This document shows positions 1 through 12,529 of a stretch of 64,000 nt of DNA, one piece after another (the first letter of the stretch is position 1; every line of letters starts with the position of its first letter). Origin of the DNA: Distichodus sexfasciatus (Eukaryota; Chordata; Actinopteri; Characiformes; Distichodontidae); contig JAVGVS010000013.1 of assembly GCA_032718565.1 (NCBI GenBank), forward strand, positions 957,407-1,021,406, read 5' to 3'. The notes below the pieces were generated by a model, which was given only the letters and a program-made list of their open reading frames with translations, searched no databases and had not been told where the DNA came from. Made by a program: the position numbers and the translations under genes.

Positions 1-40
1 TGGCTCTAGTGACAGGGAATGGAGAGAAGGACTGCCCCCC

Positions 41-50
41 TCTCTCTCCT

Positions 51-82
<32 letters not shown>
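41..82. repeat. (CT)n microsatellite
   Basis: Nearly uninterrupted CT dinucleotides follow a C run. Confidence 0.9.
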
Positions 83-87
<5 letters not shown>

Positions 88-444
88 TCACCTCTCCCCC
101 ATTGTTCGACGGGCATCATTTTTCGCCGGCTGGGTTTAGGGGACAAAAGGCCTGTTTCTGCCAAGTAATGCATTCAAAGGAACATTGATTCACATCAGTG
201 TCAGTTGAATTACTTTCAAAGCCTTGACAAGGAGTTGCTCTTATATTAACCTCCTGCTTTTTCCTGCCTTGAGAATTAAAAAAAAAACTGAGCTCAGAAG
301 GTCCAGTTCTTGCCAGTCTTAAAACAAGGACTTCGTTTTCAGCCATTGCATGAAGGTATTCTTTTTTCCCCTTACTAGGCACTTTTTAGAATTTTTAATA
401 TTGCAATGATAATATGACAATGACAGCTCAAGTTGGGTTTGCAC

Positions 445-773
445 TAAGGGTGTGCAAAAAATCATATTGAATCGAATCGTGATTCTTTTTCTGATGGTTC
501 AGAATCGATTCATGCATTCCAAAAGATTGATTCATAGCCCTAACCCTAATCCTAACCCTAACCTTAAACTACATTTGATTAAGTGTGATTTTTTTTTGTT
601 GAACTCCCATAATCAAATGGGAAAAATAACTCAAAACAGCAATCTGGAACCAAATTCATCTATGTATTGAACCATGAGTCATTTATGAACTGTGAATTGA
701 TTTTGAATCGAATCGTGAGCCCAAAAATCTGAATCAAATGGAATCGTGAGATTTTCTGAATCGTGCACCTCTT
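445..773. mobile_element. putative non-autonomous hAT-type element (MITE)
   Basis: A 329-bp AT-rich segment begins TAAGGGTGTGC and ends GTGCACCTCTT, which form imperfect terminal inverted repeats. It is flanked by GTTTGCAC (437-444) and GTTTGCAT (774-781), matching at 7 of 8 bases, as expected of an 8-bp hAT target duplication. Inside, GAATCGAATCGTGATTC-like words recur in both orientations. It has no coding capacity. Class is inferred from duplication length. Confidence 0.45.
538..563. repeat. short interstitial telomere-like repeat
   Basis: About four units of CCCTAA (one with CCTAAT) lie inside the putative hAT-type element. It is too short to suggest a chromosome fusion. Confidence 0.7.
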
Positions 774-924
774 GTTTGCATATATTCAAGTGTGTGCATG
801 TGTGCATGTTTGCACATATTAGGAGCCTCCTGCAATGGCACCCTGCTCATTTCTGATGCAGGCTTGCAATCACTGCTCATTTGTTGTTAATATAGATTGT
901 GTCATGGGGTGCTCTGTGTGTTTT

Positions 925-980
925 GTGTGTGTGTGTGTGTGTGTGTATGTGTGTGTCCCTATATATGTGAGTGTGTGTGT
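925..980. repeat. (GT)n microsatellite
   Basis: GT dinucleotides interrupted by TATGT and CCCTATATATGTGA. The run generates spurious Cys/Val open frames. Confidence 0.9.
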
Positions 981-2534
981 CTGGAGGGGGTTAAGCCTTA
1001 CCACCGCTGTGCCTCTATTGTGCGTGGGCAGATTGACACTAGGAGGACATGGATCTGCACTTCTTCAACCATAGTTTCCCCCTCCCGAGCCCAAGTAGGA
1101 GGGCTCTTTAAACCAGGGTCAGGGGGTCACTACCTTTCTCGCCCCGTGACGAGGCAGGAGAGTGAGAGCGAGGAGCTCAGCAGGGGGTGGCCTATGGAGC
1201 TGAGCAGAGCAATGCAAGGCAATTGCTGCCTGAGAAACAGAGAGAGAGATGCTGTAGCTGGAACCTTTCATCACCCTCTGCACCACACTCTGCAGTTGCA
1301 TGCCCTCCCTCTTTGTTCCGACTACTATTAAGTATACACACTTCCACACATTCCTGATTTCAGTTCCTGTCTGAGTGAGCAATGAGACATTGTGCAACAC
1401 AATAATGTCACAATAATACACAATAATTAATAAAATATTTTCTTGTCCATATTGTCCAAAATCACATAATGCAAAGTTGATAGTGAATACCTCTGAAGTT
1501 GGTGGGGATTTTTCACTCACACATTTCTCTGAAGTGGACATCTGTAATTTATATGTGAGCACATCTGGTCTTGAACCATGGTGTAAAAATGATATGCAAT
1601 TTATGCGTCCTGTTTACCATACCGCAAAGTGGCATCTTAACAACCTGATGCGAATGTAACGGCTGCAAGCTGGGAGAACAACATCTGAATTAGCACACGT
1701 ATGCCCAGAGTAAAATGACATTAACACTCCTTAAAAGTGTCACCCGCCCCCCAAAAGCCCATCTTCAACAACCTAGCTTGGGGGGAAGAAAACATGGAGC
1801 GGCATAATAGCATAGTAATTCATGCCGGCCGATGTTTTTCAAATGTTGTAGCAATTTGAGAAGTACTCTTAACTTTTCCTGCCGCCCGGGCGCGAGCCAA
1901 ATCTCATTTCAGAGGCCGAAAAATGGGGGGAAAGGAACACACTGAATAATCATTGTGTTTAATGCTGTAGTCATAATCCCAGGTTTTATGATGGTTTTCT
2001 AATGATTTTCTAATGATGTTAAATATTAGTAGAGTGTGCAGCCATAATTTGAACGCAGCAGTCGTTTTTTGCGACGCTCTATCAGCGCGCCCGATTGCAA
2101 CGGCAATGAATATTGCGGCGGGGGGAATGAGATTTAAGGGCCATCCCTTTCGGTGTTTTATTTTGCCGTCTCCCAGTCTGCTATAAATCCTCATCAGCTC
2201 TCTCTCCCTCTCTCTCTCACTCTCTTACTCTCTCTCTCTCTCTCTTTCTGCCAGCCTCGGCCCCCTTCCACCCTCCCCAGGTGGGAAAATGATTGGGTAC
2301 AGGGGCCATTTTGTTTAGTGCCATTTTCCCTGTTGTCCACTACGGTCCGTGGTTTAAAAAAAAAAGTCTTTTCCTGGTGGACCATGTTGGCCCCAGCAGA
2401 GCAAACACTGTAGCGGCCTCCTGGGAAATAATACCTCCCCAAAAAAAGAATCAAAAGATATGGCAAGGGAAGAGGGGTTAGGTAGACAGAAAGGAAAGGG
2501 TGAATAGATGAAATAGAGGGAAGCGAGAGAATCA

Positions 2535-2575
2535 GACCAGCAGTAGTAAAGCCCCCCATCCCCTGATGAGTGACA
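2535..2575. repeat. short repeat shared with 5124-5166
   Basis: ACCAGCAGTAGTAAAGCCC and CCTGATGAGTGA occur in the same order at 5124-5166. The copies are about 45 bases long and nearly identical. Confidence 0.7.
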
Positions 2576-2639
2576 ACATTGAGAAAAATATGTATTGGAG
2601 ACAAAGGCTTTGTCTCCATCCTGGGTCTCTTCAATGAAT

Positions 2640-2900
2640 TACACTGGCCCCCTCCAGCCCTCCCTCCCCTTGCTTTTTAATTAAATGGCTGCTGCTCCAT
2701 CTCTCTATCCGTGGCTCCCCCATTACAGAGGCTAGATAAGGGATTGCTATCTGTAGCATGTTAAGAAAGGCTGCTGGGCAGTCAAGCCTCATGAAATTTG
2801 TCACAAGATCTCATTTTCCTCATTGCCAGACGTGATGCTTATAATTGATGTGGAGGCTGTAGTAATTTATTGGCCTTCCGCAATTATCGTCCCCTACGTG
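2640..2900. promoter_or_regulatory. candidate conserved non-coding element
   Basis: A repeat-free, A/T-rich block with TTTTTAATTAAATGG, GATAAGG (GATA-type) and TTATAATTGATG words. It looks like a developmental enhancer, but this rests on composition only. Confidence 0.28.
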
Positions 2901-3124
2901 TTGGGGGATGTGACTGCAATTTAGATGGTGGACTTGGACGAGGGGGCTGGGGTGCAGTGGGGGGTAGAGGTAGGGGTGGAGGTGGTGGTTGGGGTTTACC
3001 AGTGGAGGGGGCTACCTAGGGGGGGTGTGTATGTGTGTAAAGTGGCAGCGAAATGCATTAATGCAGATTGTTCTTCTCCAATGACATGAAGAGTTCATGT
3101 GTGATAGCAGTCAGATGAGTTTTT

Positions 3125-3238
3125 GTGTGTGTGTTTGTGGGTGGGTGGGTGGGAGAAAGGGCAGGGAGTTGTGGGTGGACGAAAGGGTCAGCTGGACGTT
3201 TTCACACACACACAAACACACACACAGACACACACACC
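3125..3238. repeat. inverted GT/CA pair around a G-quadruplex motif
   Basis: GTGTGTGTGTTTGTG at 3125-3139 has its exact reverse complement at 3211-3225, and the GGGTGGGTGGGTGGG motif (3139-3153) lies in the 71-base loop. The CA side continues to about 3238. Confidence 0.85.
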
Positions 3239-5123
3239 CCTTGATCCACTACCATCCTGCCACACTCTGTATCGTCTGACCATGTGACCCGTCCTATAGT
3301 CTCCTTAATAAAGATTTAACCAAAACATCACAACCCTGCGTTTCTAAACCTTTCAGCAGTTGCTTGCCATTTTAATCTGATTTTCCAGGAGTTTTACATC
3401 TTGGTTACAGTGTGAACCTTTGAGGAAAACACACTGAACTGGGCGCTGTGGGGTTTTTTTTCCTACCGCTAATTTCCCATCTTCTGGCCATAACATTAAA
3501 CGGGAGCTAAATAAATCCTCAGGTTGCCAGCGTGAAGCGGAGAGATACTGCATTAAAAACAGGCAGTCATTAACACGAAAATATCATTAGCAAAACGGAG
3601 ACAGCACTTTAGAGAACAATGAGTGGATATATGGGGCACGTGAACTGACTGGTGCTGCTTTCCTGGCCTCGTCTGTTCATTAAGTAGTGCTGTGTGTATG
3701 TGTGTGTGTCTCTTTGTGTGTGTGTGTGTGTGTCTGTCTATATTTTAGTGTTTTTTCTTTGTCCTTTCAGTATACCCTTCATTTGTATCGACATACAGAA
3801 TGTAGTGTGCATTAAGGGCAACTCAATACACGCTGTTCAACCCGTTAGCGACTGAATCACTCCTCTGTAGAAATGAACTCATTTTAATGACTGCTTAGTA
3901 GCTATTTTCACTTAATCGAGACGCGAGCAGATTTAGCGCGAGTTTCGGATACCCCTGAGGCGCGCTGCTTTGTGTGTGGACACGCACACAGAGCTTTCTT
4001 TCCCCCCTCCTTTTTGATACTGCTATTTTATTGTCAGTTTGGAGCAAGACACTATCATGGGAGAACCGTTAGCTCTTCGCCTGTAGCCCTTTTTCTAGCT
4101 TTGATGCTCACCGTTTCAACAGAACACAGTTGTAGCAACAATCGACACAGCAGTTAGCCCCCCGAAAGCTGTCACTTAGCCATCCTGTGCACCAACGGAT
4201 GATGGGATTGTTGCCACCGCCATCACCCCCCCCCCACCTTGCATGGAGCATGCTCAGTCCATCAGGGGAACCGAAGCAGTTTGTTTTGTTCGACCCGCTC
4301 GCCCGCCGTGTAGTCACCAAATTAGACTTTCAAATCGCCAAAGCCGGTGGGAGACGGGAGTCTCATCGTGATTTTATTTTTTATTCCCCTTCTTGCCTCC
4401 ACGTCCTTTAATAATCGTACCTGTTTACTCTTCGGGGAGTCTTTCTGCATCTTCCTTCACTGAGGCTTGTAAGCGTGCAGTGGCAGTAATGAAGAGACAG
4501 CGGCGGTGAGAGCAGCGTATTGAGGAGGATCGAGGAATCGAGGCAATTGGGAAATGTTGTGGGGAGCGAGGGTGGCGGGGGATGCAACATCTTTCGTGAT
4601 ATGATTTCTATAACATAGTGAAACACGCTCTAGGCAATCAGCATGAAAATTTTAATTGCTCAGCCCACTTGTTCATCACCCATGGGACAGAGCCAGGAAG
4701 AGCATCCTGCTGGACCCAGAGCGGAAAACTGGGTGTTCGCCAAACTGCCTGCTAGCGTGTGTCTGGTTTCACAGCCAAACTGGTTGTGGTCCAGTACAGG
4801 GTCTCTTTCTGTCTCTCTCTCTCTCTCTCCCTCCACATTGGCCTAATCTCTGACCTACACATTGTTTTAACAGTTTCTTGTTTGTACATGCTGGACCTTT
4901 TTCAACCCTTTAAATGCACTGTATAGCATCCCATGTTGTGTGCGTGAGCAATAGTACATGCTGAAATATGTATGTGACTGTTTTAGGACACTGTGTTGAA
5001 ACAAAATCTGACTGTGTGTGTAAGGTGCTTCAGGCTCCAAAGTACTGAAAAGTGTGATCGTGTGGCTGAAGTATTTTTCCCACATCATATTGAAGCTAAG
5101 TGCCCTTTGCATTTTTGGGATAC

Positions 5124-5166
5124 CAGACCAGCAGTAGTAAAGCCCTCCAACCCCACTGATGAGTGA
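5124..5166. repeat. short repeat shared with 2535-2575
   Basis: ACCAGCAGTAGTAAAGCCC then ACTGATGAGTGATG. It directly precedes the SINE copy at 5197, so it may be the edge of a composite element. Confidence 0.7.
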
Positions 5167-5196
5167 TGAAGGTGACCAGAGCTGGAACCAAAAGCT

Positions 5197-5360
5197 GTGG
5201 TGGTGGCAGCCTTGTAGTAGGATACTCATCTATGAACCAACTGTTTGTGGGTTCAAGTCTGCCTTTATCTAACCTCCAGCACCACCACCATTGTGCTCCT
5301 CAGTATGAACTCCAAATTGCTTCAAGGAGACTGTCCTTGTAATTTTAGCAAAGGACAACA
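5197..5360 (+). mobile_element. tRNA-derived SINE copy (degenerate)
   Basis: The head carries an A-box-like GTAGTAGGATACTCA and a B-box-like GGGTTCAAGTC. The body, with CTCAGTATGAACTCCAAATTG and a GGAGACTGTCCTTGTAATTTTAG tail, aligns by eye with the copies at 7280, 53588 and 59654. Confidence 0.7.
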
Positions 5361-6829
5361 CTCTAGATAAAGCTCAAACCCACTTACTTAGTGGGTAATT
5401 TTTTAGACAGAAAACAGTATCACCTCTTTACCAGTGTTTTTCCACTCCTACTGAACAGCAAATTACTGTACTACACTGGAAAAGCCTAAAGTGTGCAGAA
5501 AGCTGTCATTTGACAGAGTGAGCATGCCTAGTTAAACCTCCTTTTTAATCCTGTTAAAAGCAGTGTAGATTCATCTGCCTCATTGGGCATCCTGGAGTGC
5601 TCCAGCTTGATTTGTAGAGACCCCAGTTATTCACACACACAAATATTCTGACACGCCAGGTGACTTTAAATAAAAAATGGGAACCTCCTTCACAAAGACT
5701 CATTGCCCCTCCCATGTTGTCGACGACTGTCACGCCGTCACATCCCACCCCAGACTAAGAGACACTTTTGTTCCTATTTTGGGCAGAGTGTGCAAGAAAC
5801 ATGAAGTATACACGAGGCGTCAAACTAATATGCGTTGTCAGCCACGCTTATACCCTTAGAGGTGGCAGTGGATGAGACTGCACAAGGTGTTGTCTCCAAA
5901 TGGGATTGCCACATGGGAGCTGTCTTTTGGGTTCCAACATTCTCCCCGTCACGCACTCTCCCTCCCTCTTTTCTTCCTTCCGGTGTTCCGTCGAATGATC
6001 TGTTTTTAAGCAAATGATGTTCTCCTGGCCTCCGACGTTAAATCCCTCCACTTTGTCATGGCTCTTCCTTTGCTTATCGCGCCCTCGTTGCCTTCAACCT
6101 GCTGCACCTTCAATGCGGTTTATACTATTTTAACAGAACATGTTTTCACGTAATGTTTAACCATCGTCCTTCCCCGTGAAGCCCTCCGTGACGCCGGTGG
6201 AATTTAAGGGTGCTAATCGGCGTCTTAAAATGCTGCGCCGGCCTCAATTACAAAGCAGAGGAAGGCGGAAGTTTTGGAAGCAGCAGGAGCCGAATTAATG
6301 CGGGACAGCCACGGCGTCGACTTAGCTAAAGCGAAGAGGTGCGAAGCAGGTCGTTAGGCACGCTATGGCGCGTGCTTAATCCCAACAAGTTTCCGAGGAG
6401 CCGCTCGAAGTCTGGAATTAGTGTGCAGAATTTCCTGCAGCTGCCTCCTTTTGGAGCACCCTGTCTGTCTAGCAAAAATACTCCCTGTGTGCTGGTTTCT
6501 TTCAACCATCTGTTTTAGAGGAGAGGTTCAACTGACACTCGTTCTTGGCCTGTGCAAAGTAACGCCATAGTCGAGACCATTGCAAAAAGCAGTCTGCTGT
6601 TTGAGCTTTCTATTCATCCTTCCCTCCTCCCTGATCCCCTCCCCCCCGCCCCGGTTAGAATCTAACAGCCATTTCAGCCCGGGCCGCGGCTTTAAGCACA
6701 AATTAGAAGGTCTCTCATTAAAGTGTTGGATGACATCAGCCTGTTGTCCGGCACGTCCAGAGGAATGATGGTCTGAGGAAGGGTAGCAGGGGGAGAAAGA
6801 GCAGTGAGCCAGCGAGGAGGGACTGGCAG

Positions 6830-7010
6830 CTGCTAGGCAGGAATTGATTGCATTAATTGATATGCCAATATGTAAGCTTGTTACATCCACCATTGCTTAG
6901 GATGATGGCTAACAAGTCCTGCTGATCAATGGAACCAATAAAGGCTTCATCCATTAATGAGCAATGTGGTAATTAATGTTATCCCTAAACCAATTAGAGC
7001 GGGTACTGCA
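6830..7010. promoter_or_regulatory. candidate conserved non-coding element
   Basis: Dense ATTA/TAAT homeodomain cores (TTGCATTAATTGATATGCC, CATTAATGAGC, GTAATTAATG) and a POU-like ATATGCCAAT occur in a repeat-free block. Confidence 0.3.
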
Positions 7011-7279
7011 TCGGCCGGCAAGCCCAGCGAGCGGCCCCGGCCATTTTATCTCTTTTCCTATCCCTCCCTGTTCCGCCCGCAGACCAGCTCTTTGATTAGA
7101 GCCAGTTGCGCAGCGGGAGCCATGGGTTGCCGTGTTAACTTAAATGTTTTTTGTTTGTTTGTTTTTTTATCACTGAAAGGAAAGAGGCAGTTGCCATATT
7201 AAGAAATTGGAAAAGACAGAAAAATGAATACAGTTAGTAATCTCATACGAATAACTAATCACATAAAAGAAGACAATTT

Positions 7280-7425
7280 ACTTTGACAGGAGCAACTTAC
7301 TTTACCTAATTACATGGACAGTCTCGCTGAAGCAACTTTGGGCTATGCTCAGGAACTCAGAAAGTAGAGACAGGCTCAAATCCACAACCAAGTGTCCTAC
7401 ATGTAGACCACCACAACTGCTTGGC
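7280..7425 (-). mobile_element. tRNA-derived SINE copy, reverse
   Basis: Read in reverse this shows a tRNA-like head (GGTGGTCTACATG, then a GGTTGTGGATTTGAGC B-box region) and a body with AAGTTGCTTCAGCGAGACTGTCC. It matches the family seen at 5197 and 59654. Confidence 0.65.
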
Positions 7426-8519
7426 CTTTCGCTCCTTCCTCTACGACTCACACACCTCTCTCTCTCCTCTACCCCATGACACCACCTTCCTTGTCTCTCA
7501 CTCCTGTCTCTTTGCCACTACAGTCCACCTCAGTGCTCTACCTCTGGATCACCTTAGTACCACTACCTTGGTGCCTTGGTCCTACCCCTAGATCTCACCA
7601 AACCGTAGGTTGCCACAATCTCAGTGCCTTGTTCCTACCTCAACTTCAAGCGGCCAAGTATTCAAATCCAGCTTATACTCTTTCATTCTTCTTACTTGGT
7701 AGGGAATGTTGTAATGTGTTGTAAAAGACTCCAGCGACTCTTTCTGTGCTGGGATGTGTGGCCCCGAGTGGGTCGCACTGGCCCCCTGCACAGGGATTTT
7801 GTTACTGCCTTTTATGTGGTTTGCATTCCGCTGTTATGACATCACCTCTCACCTGGCCAGCATGAAGGGTAATGTTTGGTTAGTCAGGCATGTCACTCTT
7901 CTCTTTCTCTTCTCTACTCTCTTTTTTATGTCTGACTCCTACTTTTTCTTTCACCTCATCTCTGTCTCGCCATTATATTTATTAGGGGCCATGTTTCTTC
8001 TCTTTCCCTCTCTCTCTCTCTCTCCCTCTCTCTCTCCCTCCCTCCATCTCTCCTCCTCCCTGTCTCTTCTGGGCCACAGCTGTGTGGACTCAGCTCTTTA
8101 TAAAGCTGGAGTAGGGGCCGAGAGCACAGTGACAAGCCTGAGCACTCCATCAAATGCTCTCTGATAGACACCCAGTCTGTACAGGAAATACAACACGCTT
8201 ATAAATCAATACTATTGTTTTCACATTGAAGAGCAGGACCAGGCCTGCCTGGAATCCATTACCTCACTTATCAGACAACACCATTTTAACAGAGTCCATT
8301 TTTCCCCCCTTCTTCTACCCCCCTTTCAGACTTGACGGATATAAAGAAAGCAGACGTGCTTTCCTCTCCCCTGATCCAGAGGAAAAAAAGCTTATTAGCT
8401 CTGTAATAGATATTTTAGATATGGGGAGATTTGGTAAAACGTATTGAAGATTGGAAGGAGGCTGGAATACGGGGAGAGGAAAAAGAATTGACTATTGTCC
8501 TGTAGTTTGCTAGCCATTA

Positions 8520-8720
8520 TACTCTGGTCTCGCGTTTGCTTGTAATGAAATTGCGCTTTAAGCGAATCTGGGAGCGGGCAGGACGGCTGGGCTGAGTGTG
8601 TAATTGTGTTTCATAAATTATGGAGGTCATCCTTAATTATGTATTTGTTTTGCTGTTGTGAGGCGTGTGCGAGATTATGAGACGGGTGTAAAATGCTCAA
8701 TTTCTTGCATATTTATGGGC
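8520..8720. promoter_or_regulatory. candidate conserved non-coding element
   Basis: A simple-repeat-free block with CATAAATTATGG, CCTTAATTATG and TTTATGGGC (Hox/Cdx-like) words. Confidence 0.27.
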
Positions 8721-9119
8721 TGTCGGCGGGCACAGAACAGCGATGAGGTTGCTGATGTGTTTCCACGTGTCAAAAGATAAACTAAGCTCTACCCAAATCA
8801 ATCCCGGACCACATAACAGCCGTGCCCACCTTCAGAAAACTCTTGTATCCCCAAGAGCGGCTACAGGAGAAATTAGAGGTGGCAAAAAAACGGCATGAAA
8901 ACACAGAAATCATTGCTGAAACTGGCCCGACTGGGGCAGCAGTGGCGGCAGCAGAGACGAAGGGAGAAACCAGAGAGTCCCATCCATCTCTCTGACCGAA
9001 AGCCGTAGTCCTAATGAGTGCTTACAGCCTGGCCAAGCAAAATAAACAGTAAGTAAGTTGTCTCAGTGGTAGGGGAACGTCGATGCCTGCAACTTGCTCA
9101 AGCTCACGCTCTGAATGGT

Positions 9120-9330
9120 AGCTTATTGACCCCCAGCGGGACCCCGGAGGATTCCCTAATTGAAAATTAATATCCAATCGATGCCGCGAGGCATTTGCAT
9201 ATTGATTATAAGCGTCCAGGAAGGCACGGACTACATGGGATCAATAGAGCCCCTCTGCAGCGTTGCCGGGCCGCACCACATCACGTGGCAGCTGCCTGCT
9301 CCGGAGGTTAATGAGTGCCGCTCGTTAAGG
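9120..9330. promoter_or_regulatory. candidate conserved non-coding element
   Basis: Contains CTAATTGAAAATTAATATCC, the octamer-like ATTTGCATAT and a CACGTG E-box-like CATCACGTGGC. Confidence 0.28.
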
Positions 9331-12300
9331 AGCTCCTGTCAGGTGGAATCCAGCCGCGGGGGTTTCAGCCGCCTGGCCCTCTACATGGCAGCTGGAGGGA
9401 GGGTCTGTTTGGAAACAGAGAGAATGGGGTGGAAGAGAGAAGCAGTGCGGGCACCAGGCCTTTTAGCAGTGGTAGATTCAGGGCAACAGAGGGCTTGAGG
9501 CATGTTCATGTTCTTTTTTGCAGTTGGACGAGCGCAGGTGAATTCTAAATCAGGCAGCATGTTGACGTCAGCCTCCTCCGTCTCCTGCAAAGTGGAGCGC
9601 AATATTAAATGTGGGCCTTTTTTAAATTTAGGTGGAACATTGGAGGTATTAGAAGACAAAGGCGAAGCCGATTCCAGCATGTTAAGGCTAAGATTAGGAT
9701 TCGACACGTGCATTCCTCTCCCAGACTCCCTGTAATGCCTTCCACATGTTGGACAGGGACACTGAATGGTAGAGTTGAGAAATGTAGATGGTGTAAGAAA
9801 TGAACCAGGGAACGAGTGGGAGATTGAGGAGACGAGAGAGCGGGGAAGGATAGTAGACTTCATCAGCCATAACTCTTTCTGACAGTCTGAACCGCATCAA
9901 GTGGGAGAGGGACAAATCTTACATTTACCTTAGTATGGACTTACCTTACAAAAATAGTAGAAGTTCATAATCTTCAAGTTGTTCTGGCTTTGGAGGATCA
10001 TCGTGGTTTAAAGCTACTGTTGAGTTGCAGCCTGACCACTATCACCCTCAACACAGAGACACACACACACACACATAGACACTCAGCAGCTTCCGCACAG
10101 GGAGTCTTGTTCAGGGAGCAGGGAGCCAGGAGCGGGGCCTTGAGAACCGGCCTGCATCTGATTGCTTCATTACAGGCCCTTTCATTGACTTGGCTGCACT
10201 GAACTGATGAACTGAGGCAGTGGACAAGAGCCCATAATTGGAAGAAATGAATTCTTATCACACCCTTCTCAGGAGGCTGCCGGCCGGCCGGCTGACCAAG
10301 CTCGACTTGGCTGGGGCTACCGAGCCACACCAGGAGGGTGGAGGGGCAAGCAGTAAAGGGAGATGTGGCTTCAGACTTTGTGCCGCGAATTTGGGAAGGT
10401 ATAGCAGCATCGAGCAGCATTTTTTAGGCCTTGCTGTAAAGCAGAACTGGTCTGAGCGCAGCCAGCACTCCCCGTAAAACTCGAATCGAGCAAGCAGTGC
10501 CTAGTTAATGCCCCTCTTCCCTCGACGGCCTTAGAGGAGCTGTTGTTTTGTTTTAGAAGGGCTTGGTGAGGATTCACTGGCGTCTAAGCTCCTCTGTTTG
10601 TTTTCCTCACTGGGTCCCCCAGGGGAGAAGCATACGTTAGTTAGTGTCTTCACCCAGCTCATTTTTTTTCCAACAGTCCCCTCATCAGGCACGGCCGCCC
10701 GAATGTTTACCTGGGGGATGAATAATTAATGTGCGCTACCTGCGCTCTCGTCTCAATGAGACGGACCTCTGGCTAATTAGAGGAAAGCCTCTTCCCTTCC
10801 CCCTCCCACCCCACCTCCTCTGCAGACGACTGCAGAACAACGGTCGCGGCGAGAAAACGAGAGAGGCAACGAAGAAGCTTGCCGAGTAACAGTGCGAAGA
10901 CTCGCGTCACCGACTCACTTGCTGGTCGTTGTTGGAGAGCTGAGGAACCAATTTGGACACTGCTGGTGGTCTCAGAGGGGCTGGGCCATTATTAATCCTG
11001 GGCCTCCCTCAAGAGGAGCCAATGACTAGAAAGCTCTCTCTCGCTCTCGCTGGTTCTCTCACCCTCTTTTCTCACCCGCTCATTTCCATGCTTTCCGCTG
11101 CATAGTCAGCACAAACTAACACTCGCATACATACACACACACACACGCGCATGCTCGTGCTAACCTTTCGTTCCACAAAATGCTGCTGATGTTCTTCTGA
11201 AAGTAGGAGAGTAATACTGAATTATGTGCAAGTGTATTCCTCTCACACTGCATAAATTAATAAGGCTATTTAAACAGCCTGGACGATTGCCCAATCAACC
11301 TAGGTCTTTGATCCGCTTCCCAAAACTCCGCCTTACCTCCTGGCACCGGCCCGTAATGTGTTTGAACGTCACTGGAACATCTCGTTATGCCGTATCTGGT
11401 GGGCCTTTTAAAGTGTGGGAGTTTGTCTGCCTTTACTCACGCTGTGTTTTAGTCCAGAGCTTTGACGCATGGTTCAAATGTTTTTACAGTACTTTCTGAC
11501 GGACAGGCTTTGTGACCTATTGACGGACAGGAGATCAGCGGGCAGCTCCCTTTTTTTACGGGAGGGTAAATCGGACACCGGCAAGGGGTGTATTTTTACT
11601 CCCCGTTATTTTAAGGCAGACTCTACTTGTCCTGGCAGCGGCGGCTCGATTGCTCACGCCTCGTCTCTCCCAGTGCATCGAGCCAAAGTCAACTAGCCAA
11701 GACGGGGGAGAAGGGGAGGGGAGGCCTGGAGTGTGCATCGGTTTCCTTCTTAAGGAGTGTGCCGCGTCGCTCAAACCCTGCTTTTGAACCTGTGATGGAC
11801 AGAAGCCCGGGAGCACTGGACAGAAACTTGCGTAAAGTACAGGGCTTGCGTGCTGCGGTACAACATAATTTATTTTTGTAATAGAGGACAACAAGAGCGA
11901 ATGTAAACCTCCGTCACTAGGTCTCCACCACTTATTTTTGCAAGGTAATGCTACTTTCTGCGTGTGCTTGATGCTGACATGACAGATTGTGTTTTCCACA
12001 GGTGTCCTAGAAAAAAATTCCTTCAGCTAGTGGACCTTAGCTTTAGCTGGCTTGTACTATCTTCTTTACTTAGCCACTTAGCGACTGTACTTTGGGTTTG
12101 TTCGTGTGTTTTGGGGGGTCAGTAGGCCTTGTTACAACCATAAGTTTTTAACAGCTTTCATGGCCTAGTAGAATTGGGCTTCTTTGTGTCAAAGTGGGAA
12201 AGGGAAAATGTAGTGAAGGGAACTGGGGATGGAGGGGTTAAAAGATGGCAGGTAGCTGCAATAAAGGATGTGTCAGAAAAAAGTGGGGTTCTGAGAGGAG

Positions 12301-12529
12301 GCAGGGCTAAATTCCGCTGACGTTGACAGTATTATTTTCTTGGTGGAGCATGTTTGTGTCTCTTCCCCTCCAATGAGCCGGCCTCCATACATCAAATTGG
12401 TAAACTGATTAGATGGAGATTAGCTCGCACTGATAAGAAATTGGATGGATATACTGTTGAGATTAAATGGATAACTAGATCGACTGAGAGATGAGTCGGA
12501 GCGTTGCATCTCTTCCTCTAGCACCCGGT

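Larger units (their letters stand above)
1..6000. other. upstream intronic sequence, segment 1
   Basis: No coding exon is recognisable. The segment holds CT runs (41-82, 2201-2248, 4803-4834), GT/CA runs (925-980, 3121-3238, 3692-3735), a putative hAT-type element (445-773), a SINE (5197-5360) and an AT-rich island (2640-2900). Assignment as intron is inferred from the gene continuing upstream of the window. Confidence 0.6.
6001..12000. other. upstream intronic sequence, segment 2
   Basis: Mixed-composition DNA with no credible exon. It contains a reverse SINE (about 7280-7425), a CT run (8003-8045), a CA run (10055-10078) and TAAT-rich islands near 6830, 8520 and 9120. Open frames here lack similarity to any protein I know. 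Confidence 0.6.

Noticed and set aside
538..563. Evidence for an ancestral telomere fusion
   Set aside because: Only about four units exist, not head-to-head, and they lie inside a probable mobile element.
897..1331. 144-codon frame across a GT repeat
   Set aside because: Its start is a Cys/Val run generated by the dinucleotide repeat; the rest has no similarity to any known protein.
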